DNA of 64,000 bases from assembly GCF_011764565.1 (NCBI RefSeq), contig NZ_AP022871.1, positions 2,790,320-2,854,319 of the forward strand, given 5' to 3'. This document shows, piece by piece, positions 19,978 to 29,318 of the stretch. Every line of letters begins with the position of its first letter. Positions within the stretch are counted from its first letter, which is position 1. The notes under the pieces were generated by a model that did not search any database, was not told the origin of the DNA, and worked only from the letters and a program-made list of their open reading frames with translations. A program made the translations under genes and the position numbers. Source of the DNA: Phytohabitans suffuscus (lineage in GTDB: Bacteria > Actinomycetota > Actinomycetes > Mycobacteriales > Micromonosporaceae).

Positions 19978-21338
19978 TGGAGGACATCGCGCGCCGCGTC
20001 CTGTCGATGGTGGGTCCGGGCGTCGAGGCGGAGGTCTTCGTCGGCCACACCGCGCTGGCGCTGACCCGCTTCGCCAACTCGGCCATCCACCAGAACGTCG
20101 CCGACGCCACCACCTCGGTACGCCTGCGCCTGCACGCGGACGGGCGGACCGCGAGCGGCTCGACCACCGTCACCACCGACGAGGGCCTCGCCGGTCTGGT
20201 GCTGCGGACCCGCGAGGCGGCCCGCCTGCTGCCGCCCGACCTCGGCTGGCCGGGACTGGCACCGGTCGCGGCGCTGGCCGGCGAGGGCAACTGGGACGAG
20301 GCGACCGCGCAGGCCTCGCCCGACGCGCGGGCGGAGCGGGTACGCGCGTTCGTGGACGCCGCCGGCGGGCTGGAGACGGCCGGCTACTGCCGCACGATGC
20401 ACGTCGCCGGCGCGTTCGCCAACTCGGCCGGCCAGTCGGTGGCCGGCCGCACCGCCGAGGTGGCGATGGACGGGATCGCCCGGGTCGAGGGCGCGGACGG
20501 CCTGGCCCGCCTCGCCAGCGGGCGGCTGTCCGAGGTGGACGGCGCGGTGCTCGGCGCCCGCGCGGCGGCCAAGGCCCGGGCCAGCACCGGAGCGGTGGAG
20601 CTGCCGCCCGGCCGGTACGAGGTGGTGCTCGAAGCCCCGGCCGTGGCCGACCTGCTGCAGAACTTCGCGCTGTACGGCTTCAACGGCAGGTCGTACAACG
20701 AGCGCCGGTCGTTCGCCGAGCCGGGCGCGGAGCAGTTCGACCAGGCGATCACGCTGGTCGACGACACGCTCGGCGCGCACGGGCTGGGTCTGCCGTTCGA
20801 CGCGGAGGGCACGCCCAAGCGCCGGGTGCCGTTCGTGTCGGCGGGCGTGACCGACGCCGTGGCCCACGACCGCCGCACCGCCGCCGAGGCGGGCGCCGAG
20901 TCGACCGGGCACGCGCTGCCGGGCGGTGGCACGTTCGGCGCGATACCGGCGAGCCTGCGCCTGGAGCCCGGTGCCGCGACCGGCGAGCCGGCCGAGATCG
21001 GCGCCGTCGTCGACCCGGCTGCCGCGCCGCTGGTGGCCGGCGTCGAGCGTGGCCTGCTGGTGACCGACCTCTGGTACACGCGGGTGCTCGACCCGAAGAG
21101 CCTCGTGGTCACCGGCCTGACCCGCAACGGAGTGTGGCTGATCGAAAACGGTGAGATCACCACGCCGGTGCGAAACTTCCGGTTCACCCAGTCGTACCCG
21201 CAGGCGCTGGCGCCCGGCGCGGTGCTCGGGGTGGGCGCGGACGTCACGACGCTGCCCGACGGTTGGGGTGCGGCCTGGCGCACAGCGCCCGCCCTCCGCC
21301 TGGCGTCGTGGAACTTCACCGGCGGCGCTTCCGGCTGA
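19977..21338 (+). CDS. TldE/PmbA-family partner protein
   Basis: 453 residues from ATG 19977. The TldE fold is similar to TldD but lacks HExxxH, as expected for the non-catalytic partner. Family segments: TRFANSAIHQNVADATTSVRL, YGFNGRSYNERRSF, DLWYTRVLDPKSLVVTGLTRNG. Coupled to tldD by a one-base stop/start overlap and followed by a strong hairpin at 21352-21376. Confidence 0.92.
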   Translation: MEDIARRVLSMVGPGVEAEVFVGHTALALTRFANSAIHQNVADATTSVRLRLHADGRTASGSTTVTTDEGLAGLVLRTREAARLLPPDLGWPGLAPVAALAGEGNWDEATAQASPDARAERVRAFVDAAGGLETAGYCRTMHVAGAFANSAGQSVAGRTAEVAMDGIARVEGADGLARLASGRLSEVDGAVLGARAAAKARASTGAVELPPGRYEVVLEAPAVADLLQNFALYGFNGRSYNERRSFAEPGAEQFDQAITLVDDTLGAHGLGLPFDAEGTPKRRVPFVSAGVTDAVAHDRRTAAEAGAESTGHALPGGGTFGAIPASLRLEPGAATGEPAEIGAVVDPAAAPLVAGVERGLLVTDLWYTRVLDPKSLVVTGLTRNGVWLIENGEITTPVRNFRFTQSYPQALAPGAVLGVGADVTTLPDGWGAAWRTAPALRLASWNFTGGASG

Positions 21339-21351
21339 AATCACCTGTGGA

Positions 21352-21376
21352 GCGGGGCGCCGGACCGGCGCCCCGC
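21352..21376 (+). terminator. Strong hairpin behind the tldD-tldE pair
   Basis: GCGGGGCGCCGG (21352-21363) and CCGGCGCCCCGC (21365-21376) form a perfect 25-nt palindrome 14 bp past the stop. No T run. It likely ends the transcript. Confidence 0.75.
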
Positions 21377-21423
21377 CGATCATGGGGTGGATCACATCGC
21401 GCCGCAGTGCTTGACTTGGCGCC

Positions 21424-22014
21424 GTGACGGACGACGACGCGCCCGCCCCCGCCGAGACCGCCCCCGACAAGCCCGCCCAGCCACCCGCCGACGCGAGGCG
21501 GCGGCGACGGTTGCTCGTGATCGGCGGCGGGATCCTCGCGGTGCTCGTCATCGCGGTCTGTGCGGGTGGCATCGCGGTGATCAGCGCGATCAACGGCATC
21601 GTCGACCGCGCCGAGGAGAACGAGCGGAGCGTCACCCGCACCGACGCGGCCTGCGTCGAGCTGGAGCGGCGGCTCAACCGCCTGGTCCCGCCCGGTGCGG
21701 CGGCAAACCCGCAGGCCCGGGCCACCGCCGTCCGCAACGAGAACGCGGCCGTCCGCCCCTTCCTCGCCGAGCTGGGCCAGCTGCCCGGCGCCCGGCGCGA
21801 GCACCGCCAGGACTGGCAGGACGCGTGGACCCGGCTGGTCGAGGCGCGGTCCGCCTATGCCGGCGCGCTGGAGCGCCAGGCATCCGGCGGGGAGCCGGCC
21901 TTCTTCGTGCCGCCGCAGGGCCAGCACGGCAAGCCCGTGGTCGAGCGGTTACTGGACGCCGGACCCGCCTCCTGTGACGGATCCGTGCGCCGGCTGGCCG
22001 CGCCTGACCTGTAG
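21424..22014 (+). CDS. Membrane-anchored hypothetical protein
   Basis: 196 residues from GTG 21424. A charged, proline-rich N-terminus (residues 1-35) is followed by one membrane helix (LLVIGGGILAVLVIAVCAGGIAVI) and an alpha-helical extracytoplasmic domain with two Cys (DAACVELE and PASCDGSV) that may pair. No family recognised. It stands between the tldE terminator and sdhC, probably its own transcription unit. Confidence 0.75.
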   Translation: MTDDDAPAPAETAPDKPAQPPADARRRRRLLVIGGGILAVLVIAVCAGGIAVISAINGIVDRAEENERSVTRTDAACVELERRLNRLVPPGAAANPQARATAVRNENAAVRPFLAELGQLPGARREHRQDWQDAWTRLVEARSAYAGALERQASGGEPAFFVPPQGQHGKPVVERLLDAGPASCDGSVRRLAAPDL

Positions 22015-22026
22015 TGAACTACTACA
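22010..22026 (+). promoter_or_regulatory. Palindrome in the sdhC upstream region
   Basis: TGTAGT-GAACT-ACTACA (22010-22026), overlapping the end of the previous gene, 124 bp before sdhC. A second dyad ACACG/CGTGT follows near 22090. Control of the sdh operon is plausible; the regulator is unknown. Confidence 0.4.
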
Positions 22027-22149
22027 CAACGTCCTGGCCTTACGTAACCCACCTGACACAGGCAAGACTCCCATGCACGTGGCCGTCAACACGCGGCGTA
22101 ACGTGTAGCACCGAAACCGCGCGGATGCGCCGTTAGGGAGACATAAAGA

Positions 22150-22953
22150 ATGACGACTACGGCAACGAGGCCGGGTGCGCGGGTGCGCGCCGCCATCGCG
22201 GCGAGGACCCTGCGCACGGACCGGTGGTGGCTGGCCCCGCTCATCACGGTCATCGGGCTCGGCGGTTGGGTCGCGTACGCCACGGTGCGTGTGTTCATGC
22301 ACGACTTCTACTGGGTCGAGGACTACCACTACCTCACCCCGTTCTACTCACCGTGCATCACCGACCGCTGTATACCCGAGGCGGCGCACTTCGGCACCTA
22401 CCTGCCGGGCTGGTGGATCATCCCGGAGGCTGCCTTCAGCCTCCCGCTCCTGCTGCTCTTCCGGCTCACCTGCTACTACTACCGCAAGGCCTACTACCGC
22501 GCCTTCTGGATGTCGCCGCCGGCCTGCGCCGTGCCGGACGGGCACAAGACCTACAGCGGCGAGACCCGCTTCCCGCTGATCTTCCAGAACGCCCACCGGT
22601 ACGCGTTCTACGCGGCGGGTCTCATCTCGGTAGTGAACACGTACGACGCGATCCTGGCGTTCCACAGCCCCGACGGCTTCGGCTTCGGGCTGGGCAACGT
22701 GATCCTGGTCGGCAACGTGGTGATGCTCTGGGCGTACACGATCTCCTGCCACTCGTGCCGGCACATCATCGGCGGCCGGCTGAAGCACTTCTCCAAGCAC
22801 CCGATGCGCTACCGCGCCTGGACGTTCGTCTCGAAGCTGAACGTGCGGCACATGCAGCTCGCGTGGATCACGCTGGGCACGCTCGCGCTGACGGACTTCT
22901 ACATCATGGCCGTGTCCGCGGGCTGGTTCTCGGACCTCCGGTTCATCAACTAA
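22150..22953 (+). CDS. sdhC: Succinate dehydrogenase membrane subunit (Sdh1 type, SdhC-like)
   Basis: 267 residues with about five membrane segments, preceded by GGGAG. It resembles the membrane anchor of the actinobacterial Sdh1 complex (mycobacterial Rv0249c type) rather than the short SdhC/SdhD pair. Conserved His and aromatic clusters (HDFYWVEDYHYLTPF, CHSCRHIIGG, NVRHMQLAW) are candidates for haem and quinone binding. Directly followed by sdhA (12 bp) and sdhB. It anchors the dehydrogenase to the membrane and passes electrons to menaquinone. Confidence 0.85.
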   Translation: MTTTATRPGARVRAAIAARTLRTDRWWLAPLITVIGLGGWVAYATVRVFMHDFYWVEDYHYLTPFYSPCITDRCIPEAAHFGTYLPGWWIIPEAAFSLPLLLLFRLTCYYYRKAYYRAFWMSPPACAVPDGHKTYSGETRFPLIFQNAHRYAFYAAGLISVVNTYDAILAFHSPDGFGFGLGNVILVGNVVMLWAYTISCHSCRHIIGGRLKHFSKHPMRYRAWTFVSKLNVRHMQLAWITLGTLALTDFYIMAVSAGWFSDLRFIN

Positions 22954-22965
22954 AGGCGCCCAGAT

Positions 22966-24875
22966 ATGACTACGCGAATCGAACGACACCACTACGACGT
23001 CGTCGTCATCGGGGCCGGTGGTGCCGGCCTGCGCGCGGCGATCGAGGCCCGGCTGGCCGGCAAGAAGACGGCGATCATCTCCAAGTCGCTCTTCGGCAAG
23101 GCACACACGGTCATGGCCGAGGGCGGCGCCGCGGCGGCGATGGGCAACGTCAACAGCCGCGACAACTGGATGGTCCACTACCGCGACACGATGCGCGGCG
23201 GCAAGTTCCTCAACAACTTCCGGATGGCCGAGCTGCACGCCAAGGAGGCGCCGGACCGGATCTGGGAGCTGGAGACGTACGGCGCGCTGTTCGACCGTAC
23301 GAAGGACGGCAAGATCTCGCAGCGCAACTTCGGCGGCCACGAGTACCCGCGGCTGGCGCACGTCGGCGACCGCACCGGCCTGGAGCTGATCCGCACGCTC
23401 CAGCAGAAGATCGTCTCCCTCCAGCAGGAGGACAAGGCCGAGACCGGCAGCTACGACTCGCGCATCCGGGTCTTCGCCGAGACCACGGTCACCGAGCTGC
23501 TGCTCGATGGCGACAAGATCGCCGGCGCGTTCGGCTACTACCGCGAGAGCGGCGAGTTCGTACTGTTCGAGGCGCCCGCGATCGTGCTGGCCACCGGTGG
23601 TGTCGGCCGGTCCTACAAGGTCACCTCCAACTCCTGGGAGTACACCGGCGACGGCCATGCGCTCGCGCTCCGCGCCGGCTCCACTCTGATCAACATGGAG
23701 TTCCTCCAGTTCCACCCGACCGGCATGGTCTGGCCCCCTCGGTCAAGGGCATCCTGGTCACCGAGTCGGTCCGCGGCGACGGCGGCGTGCTGAAGAACTC
23801 CGCCGGCAAGCGGTTCATGTTCCGGTACGTCCCCGACGTCTTCCGCAAGCAGTACGCGGAGACCGAGGAGGAGGCCGACCGCTGGTACACCGACCCGGAC
23901 AACAACCGCCGCCCGCCCGAGCTGCTGCCCCGTGACGAGGTCGCCCGCGCGATCAACAACGAGGTCAAGGAGGGGCGCGGCTCCCCGTCCGGCGGCGTCT
24001 TCCTGGACATCGCCAGCCGCCTCCCGGCCGAGGAGGTCAAGCGACGGCTCCCGTCGATGTACCACCAGTTCAAGGAGCTGGCCGGCGTCGACATCACCAA
24101 GGAGCCGATGGAGGTCGGGCCGACCTGCCACTACGTGATGGGCGGCGTCGAGGTCGACCCGGACACCGCGGCGACGGCCGGCACCGTGCAGGGGCTCTTC
24201 GCGGCCGGCGAGGTCTCCGGCGGCATGCACGGCTCCAACCGGCTGGGCGGCAACTCGCTCAGCGACCTGCTGGTCTTCGGCAAGCGGGCGGGCGAGCACG
24301 CCGCGTCGTACACGGACGCGCTGCCCAGCCGGCCGCGGGTCGCCCAGTCCGACGTGGACGCCGCGGTGGAGACCGCGCTGGCTCCGCTCTCGCGGGACGG
24401 CGGGGAAAACCCGTACACGCTACAGCAGGACCTGCAGGCGGTGATGGGCGACCTGGTCGGCATCATCCGCCGCAAGGGCGAGCTGGAGGAGTCCCTGGTC
24501 CGCCTCGCCGAGCTGCGCGAGCGGGTCGCCAAGGTCAGCGCGGCCGGCGGGCGCCGGTACAACCCGGGCTGGCACCTCGCCCTCGACCTGCGCAACATGC
24601 TCGTCGTCTCGGAGTGCACGGCGAAGGCGGCGCTGGAGCGGGAGGAGTCGCGCGGCGGCCACACCCGTGAGGACTTCCCGGCGATGCAGCCGGAGTGGCG
24701 GCAGGTCAACCTGGTCTGCTCCCTCGACGGCGACAAGGTGCGGCTGGAGCAGAAGCCGCTGCCGAAGATGCGGCCCGAGCTGATCCAGCTCTTCGACCGC
24801 ACCGAGCTTTCGAAGTATCTGACCGATGAGGAGCTCGCCGAGTTCGACGCGCTCGCTGAGGAGGCTGCCAAGTAA
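22966..24875 (+). CDS. sdhA: Succinate dehydrogenase/fumarate reductase flavoprotein subunit, frameshifted
   Basis: About 636 residues once one C is restored in the run 23734-23738; the reading HPTGMVWPP then joins SVKGILVTESVRGDGG, a conserved catalytic segment. FAD-binding motif VIGAGGAGLRAAIEA at the start, covalent-FAD His region SLFGKAHTVMAEGG, active-site segments HPTG and CHYVMGGV, and C-terminal SGGMHGSNRLGGNSL. It oxidises succinate to fumarate in the TCA cycle. The break cuts the capping domain in half, so as written no functional enzyme is made; because the enzyme is central and both sides are perfectly conserved, a sequencing undercall is more likely than a pseudogene. Stop TAA overlaps the sdhB ATG (TAATG). 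Confidence 0.9.
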
Positions 24876-25887
24876 TGGGCGCGAAGCGTCGTTTCAAGGT
24901 CTGGCGGGGCGACGAGGCCGGCGGTGACCTGAAGGACTACGAGGTCGAGGTCAACGAGGGCGAGGTGGTCCTCGACGTCATCCACCGGCTCCAGGCCACG
25001 CAGACGCCCGACCTGGCCTGCCGCTGGAACTGCAAGGCCGGCAAGTGCGGCTCCTGCTCCATGGAGATCAACGGCACGCCTCGGCTGGGCTGCATGACCC
25101 GGATGTCCACCTTCGCCGAGGACGAGACCGTCACCGTCACTCCACTGCGGACGTTCCCGGTGATCCGCGACCTGGTCACGGACGTCTCCTTCAACTACGA
25201 GAAGGCGCGGCAGACGCCCGCGTTCGCGCCGCCGAAGGACCTCGCCCCCGGCGACTACCGGATGCAGCAGGTCGACGTCGAGCGCTCGCAGGAGTTTCGC
25301 AAGTGCATCGAGTGCTTTCTGTGCCAGAACACCTGCCACGTGGTGCGTGACCACGAGGAGAACAAGCGGGCGTTCGCCGGGCCGCGCTACTTCATCCGCG
25401 CCGCCGAGCTCGACATGCACCCGCTCGACGCCCAGGAGGACCGCAAGGAGTACGCCCAGGCGTCGATGGGTATGGGCTACTGCAACATAACCAAGTGCTG
25501 CACCGAGGTTTGCCCCGAGCACATCAAAATCACCGACAATGCGATCATTCCGATGAAGGAACGGGTGGTCGACCGCCGGTACGACCCGCTCGTGTGGCTG
25601 GGCCGGAAGATCTTCCGTCGCGACCAGCTCGACGAGGGGGTGCCGCACCGGTGCCGGCCGTCGTGGGTACGCACGCGGAAGGGTCCGAAGTGGAGCAGCA
25701 AGGCGTCAACTGGCACCGCGAGGTGCCGCGGCCGCAGAGCGCGCCGGTCGACGGGACCGGCAGGCTGCCGATCTCCGAGGTCACGTTCGACCGGCCGGGT
25801 GGCCCGTCGCCGTTCGGCGACGATGTCGAGTTCCCCCTGCCGACGGAGGGCCTCAACTACGCCCACCCCAAGCGGGACGACGACTGA
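24875..25887 (+). CDS. sdhB: Succinate dehydrogenase iron-sulfur subunit with long C-terminal tail, frameshifted
   Basis: About 337 residues if one G is restored at 25636-25640. [2Fe-2S] ligands CRWNCKAGKCGSC...C (residues about 48-72), [4Fe-4S] and [3Fe-4S] ligands CIECFLCQNTC and CCTEVCPEH. The core ends near LGRKIFRRDQ (about residue 252). The corrected frame continues for about 80 residues (GVNWHREVPRPQSAPV ... FGDDVEFPLPTEGLNYAHP) to a stop at 25887, just before a terminator. I recall such tails in related actinobacterial SdhB, which supports the correction; without it the frame runs on antisense through the Nudix gene. Confidence 0.87.
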
Positions 25888-25908
25888 ACGAGGCCACAGC
25901 GTCGACGG

Positions 25909-25937
25909 AGGCGCCCCGGAGGACATCCGGGGCGCCT
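25909..25937. terminator. Bidirectional terminator between sdhB and the Nudix gene
   Basis: AGGCGCCCCGGA and TCCGGGGCGCCT form a perfect 12-bp stem with a 5-nt loop, between two convergent genes. It supports placing the sdhB end at 25887. Confidence 0.85.
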
Positions 25938-26348
25938 TCAGCGCTTCAGGAACGGAGGCAGGGCGGCGACGATCGGCGCGTCCGCCGGCAGCCACTGGAC
26001 GGAGAGCAGCTCCCCGGTGCCGAGCCAGCGCAGCTCCTCGTGCTCCAGTGCCTGTGGCACGCCGCCGTCGAGCAGCTCCGCGGTGAAGACCCGCAGCAGG
26101 GCGCGCCCGTGCCCGAGGAGGACGTCCTCGCCCACCCGCTCGCCGACCGCGACCCGCACGCCCAGCTCTTCCTCGCACTCGCGTACGAGCGCCTCGACGT
26201 CCGACTCGCCCGGCTCGACCTTGCCGCCAGGAAACTCCCACATACCGGCCATTTCGGGAGGATCAGATCGAGCACACGCCAAAACCTTCCCGTCTACGAT
26301 GATCGCGGCGCCGACGATGATCCTTTGGTTAATCCGTTCGGACTGCAC
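25938..26348 (-). CDS. MutT-like Nudix hydrolase
   Basis: 136 residues from GTG 26348 (VQSERINQRIIVGAAIIV); a longer reading to 26501 lacks family similarity. The complete Nudix box GGKVEPGESDVEALVRECEEELGV gives the metal-binding REXXEE. The EFPGGK segment and length fit MutT/8-oxo-dGTP or related nucleotide pyrophosphatases. Cytoplasmic; likely cleans oxidised nucleotides, but the substrate is not provable from sequence. Divergent from the pterin-dehydratase-like gene. Confidence 0.88.
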   Translation of the reverse strand: MQSERINQRIIVGAAIIVDGKVLACARSDPPEMAGMWEFPGGKVEPGESDVEALVRECEEELGVRVAVGERVGEDVLLGHGRALLRVFTAELLDGGVPQALEHEELRWLGTGELLSVQWLPADAPIVAALPPFLKR

Positions 26349-26533
26349 GGCCGACCAGCCTTCCAGATCAATAAGGAATTCGGGTGCCTGAGCCGTCCCG
26401 TAGGGCACCAGAAGACGGAAATGTGGGCGTGGACACACCAGCCGGTTAGCGGCAAGACTGGGGGGCACCGAACGATGACGAGATGGCGACGATTTGGCCA
26501 CAAGCCGGCAACGACGCCTGGGAGGTGTGGCAT

Positions 26534-26845
26534 ATGCGTGCTCTGTGGGGAAGCAGGGCTGGCCGTGACTACCTCAGCGACGCCCTGACCCTGCTGCCTG
26601 GCTGGACCCGGGAGGGTCGACAGATCAAGCGCACGCTGGTAATCGATGATTCACAACACGCGGCACTAACCGAGCGTATCAAGGTGGTCGCCGATGCGTT
26701 ACACCTCCAGCCGGAGGTCAGGCGCCTCGACGGGCGGACCCAGATCCGCCTGATCCCGCGCGACGGCGAGACCATCACCGAGGGCGAGGTAACGCTCGCC
26801 GCCCGCATCGAAGACGCGTACCGCACCGTGACCGGCGACGCCTGA
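26534..26845 (+). CDS. Pterin-4a-carbinolamine dehydratase-like protein
   Basis: 103 residues from ATG 26534, with GGAGG 8-9 nt ahead. The fold pattern is that of PCD/DCoH: LSDALTLLPGW, then IKRTLVIDDSQHAALTERIKVVADALHLQPEVRRLDGRTQIRL. In canonical enzymes the second helix is followed by a HHP motif; here the matching position reads HLQPEV, so the catalytic His set is degenerate and the protein may be non-enzymatic. Stands alone between the Nudix gene and the HicAB patch. Confidence 0.65.
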   Translation: MRALWGSRAGRDYLSDALTLLPGWTREGRQIKRTLVIDDSQHAALTERIKVVADALHLQPEVRRLDGRTQIRLIPRDGETITEGEVTLAARIEDAYRTVTGDA

Positions 26846-26859
26846 CGCCTCTCGTCGCG

Positions 26860-26946
26860 TCAGGCCAAGTCGAGCGGCCAGATGTGGTCGAGCTTCTTGC
26901 CCAGAGCGTCCCGCTCGATCTCTAGGTCGTAGCGACTCTGTAGCTC
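26860..26946 (-). pseudogene. 3' remnant of an unknown gene
   Basis: A 28-codon reading ELQSRYDLEIERDALGKKL...DLA with a stop at 26860-26862. The same frame meets TAG immediately upstream. The residue pattern resembles the last helix of a bacterial protein but has no start or upstream part, so it looks like a leftover after the hicB insertion or a deletion. Parent family not identified. Confidence 0.3.
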
Positions 26947-26976
26947 CTATGCCTATCGACAGCGGAACGCCTGCCC

Positions 26977-27369
26977 TCAGGCGGCGGCGGTTCGGACGAG
27001 TTGGTGGGCTCGCTGGAAACTCACGCCGAGGGCTGCGCCGATGTCGCGCACGGGCACATCCTGGGCGGCGAGCGCCTTCGCGAGCGCGGCCGCGTGGGCG
27101 AGGGCTTCACGCTCCAACTCGGCGGCCCGTTCGCGCTGGCGGTGGATCTCGTCGAGCTGTGCGGAGACGTCGATGTCGCCGACGCGCTCGACGGTCACGT
27201 TCACGGCGATGTCGTCGATGGGGGTCTCGGTGGTGACGGCGATCCATTCGCGCGCCATCTGGCCGGCCTCCGCGAGGCGACGGGCCTGAGTCAGACCGTC
27301 GAGTGCGGGGATGTCGACCATCCACCACTTGCCCTCGCGGGTGACGGTGACGTCGTAGGTGGTTGTCAT
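26977..27369 (-). CDS. hicB: HicB-like antitoxin
   Basis: 130 residues from ATG 27369 (MTTTYDVTVTREGKWWMVDIPALDG). The N-terminal part is the partially degraded RNase-H-like HicB fold (TYDVTVTREGKWW...AREWIAVTTE). A helical linker (residues about 75-105) leads to a C-terminal helix-turn-helix DIGAALGVSFQRAHQLV. It would neutralise HicA and bind the operator at 27574-27590. Start and hicA stop overlap as ATGA (27366-27369), toxin first, the usual hicAB order. Confidence 0.85.
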   Translation of the reverse strand: MTTTYDVTVTREGKWWMVDIPALDGLTQARRLAEAGQMAREWIAVTTETPIDDIAVNVTVERVGDIDVSAQLDEIHRQRERAAELEREALAHAAALAKALAAQDVPVRDIGAALGVSFQRAHQLVRTAAA

Positions 27370-27566
27370 TTCGTCTCGTCCTCCTTCATCGCGACGAGCA
27401 GCTTCCGGTACACGCCAGGGCTGATCTGGCGGTGCCCATCCGGGAGCGAGAACGTGGTGCCGTTCGGTCCAACCCAGCGCGTATGACTTCCCTCGGTGCC
27501 CCGCGCCTGCCATCCAGCGGCACGGAGAGCCTTGATGACCTTACGGGTGGGCTGCTCGCTGACCAC
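27366..27566 (-). CDS. hicA: HicA-like mRNA interferase toxin
   Basis: 66 residues from GTG 27566. Small dsRNA-binding-like fold with the invariant active His in GTEGSHTRWV and the C-terminal PDGHRQISPGVYRKLL. Predicted to cleave mRNA when HicB is lost. Its GTG lies 7 nt behind a -10 hexamer, so the transcript may be leaderless. Coupled to hicB by a 4-bp overlap. Confidence 0.87.
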   Translation of the reverse strand: MVSEQPTRKVIKALRAAGWQARGTEGSHTRWVGPNGTTFSLPDGHRQISPGVYRKLLVAMKEDETK

Positions 27567-27572
27567 AAGAAT

Positions 27573-27602
27573 AGTCTACTCGGGGTAGACACTTCTAGTC
27601 AA
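27573..27602 (-). promoter_or_regulatory. hicAB promoter with overlapping operator dyad
   Basis: On the minus strand, TTGACT (complement of 27597-27602) and TAGACT (27573-27578) are separated by 18 bp. A perfect dyad GTCTAC-TCGGG-GTAGAC (27574-27590) covers the -10, and a second dyad TCTAGT/ACTAGA (27594-27613) covers the -35. Autoregulation by HicB is the natural reading. Confidence 0.65.
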
Positions 27603-27774
27603 ATGACACTAGACTAAGGCGAAGGCGTTACGCCACCTTCTCAAATGCGTATCCGCCACACAGTCCGCGACGAACATGGTTCTTGGGCTTCGGTACGCGC
27701 CAGCACGGTACGTCGAGAGCAATCTTTTGACGGCGTTGCGCGATATTGCCCGTGCCTGCGGCGTTGGGGACGCC

Positions 27775-28100
27775 CTACTCCAACTCTCGCGCTTGCCGGA
27801 TGCGATCAACGAGTAGTCGGCCCTCCTCGGTCAACCCCAGAGAGCTGGTCCGTAGTGGCTGTCCGGGGTGGACAGTTCGTACGGAGGCGGATCGCCGGGC
27901 CCAGCCCAGAGCGCCCCCTCGGCAGGACGCAGGTATTCGAGCACGCCGTCCAGAATCAGATAGTCGAGCAGCAGCGTGTGGCTGGTGTCCACGGCCACTT
28001 CAGTCAGGTCGGGCTGACTCACGAAACGGTCGAGTACCCGTCGTTCGAGGTCGCCGTACCTGCTGGCAAGGATGCTGAGGTTTGCCTTGTAGGCCATCAC
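27775..28100 (-). CDS. Small hypothetical protein, winged-helix-like C-terminus, frameshifted
   Basis: About 108 residues if one G is restored at 27835-27838: MAYKANLSILASRYGDLERRV ... SHYGPALWG then LTEEGRLLVDRIRQARELE. The C-terminal LTEEGRLLVDRIR resembles the wing/last helix of MarR- or PadR-like domains. Start is ATG 28097 or the GTG before it. It begins right behind the HNH-like remnant at 28104-28175, suggesting it was once the second gene of an operon. Function unknown. Confidence 0.5.
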
Positions 28101-28103
28101 TGA

Positions 28104-28175
28104 TCACTTGTCGACCTGGCCCACCGTGACGCGAGCGTGGCAGACGGCGCAGAGCAGGATCAGGTGGATTTCAAT
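28104..28175 (-). pseudogene. HNH-nuclease-like C-terminal remnant
   Basis: Reading IEIHLILLCAVCHARVTV...DK with a stop at 28104-28106, directly before the 27775-28100 gene. The H-x-x-L-L-C-x-x-C-H pattern resembles the zinc/His part of an HNH domain. Upstream sequence is the ychF end, so only the tail is left. Too short for certainty. Confidence 0.3.
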
Positions 28176-28185
28176 CCTCCGAGGG

Positions 28186-29271
<1,086 letters not shown>

Positions 29272-29318
29272 GGGCCGCCAGTCTACGCGCCGGCCCGCGC
29301 TGGCCCACCGCCACGGTC

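Noticed and set aside
22966..24875. sdhA as a pseudogene
   Set aside because: A single missing C in a C-run, both flanks perfectly conserved, and the same error type in about ten other genes.
24875..26086. SdhB frame running on to 26086
   Set aside because: It passes a strong terminator and runs antisense through the Nudix gene; the corrected frame ends at 25887.
27609..27809. 66-residue minus-strand open frame upstream of hicA
   Set aside because: Overlaps the hicAB promoter dyads and the 27775-28100 gene end; no protein-like features.
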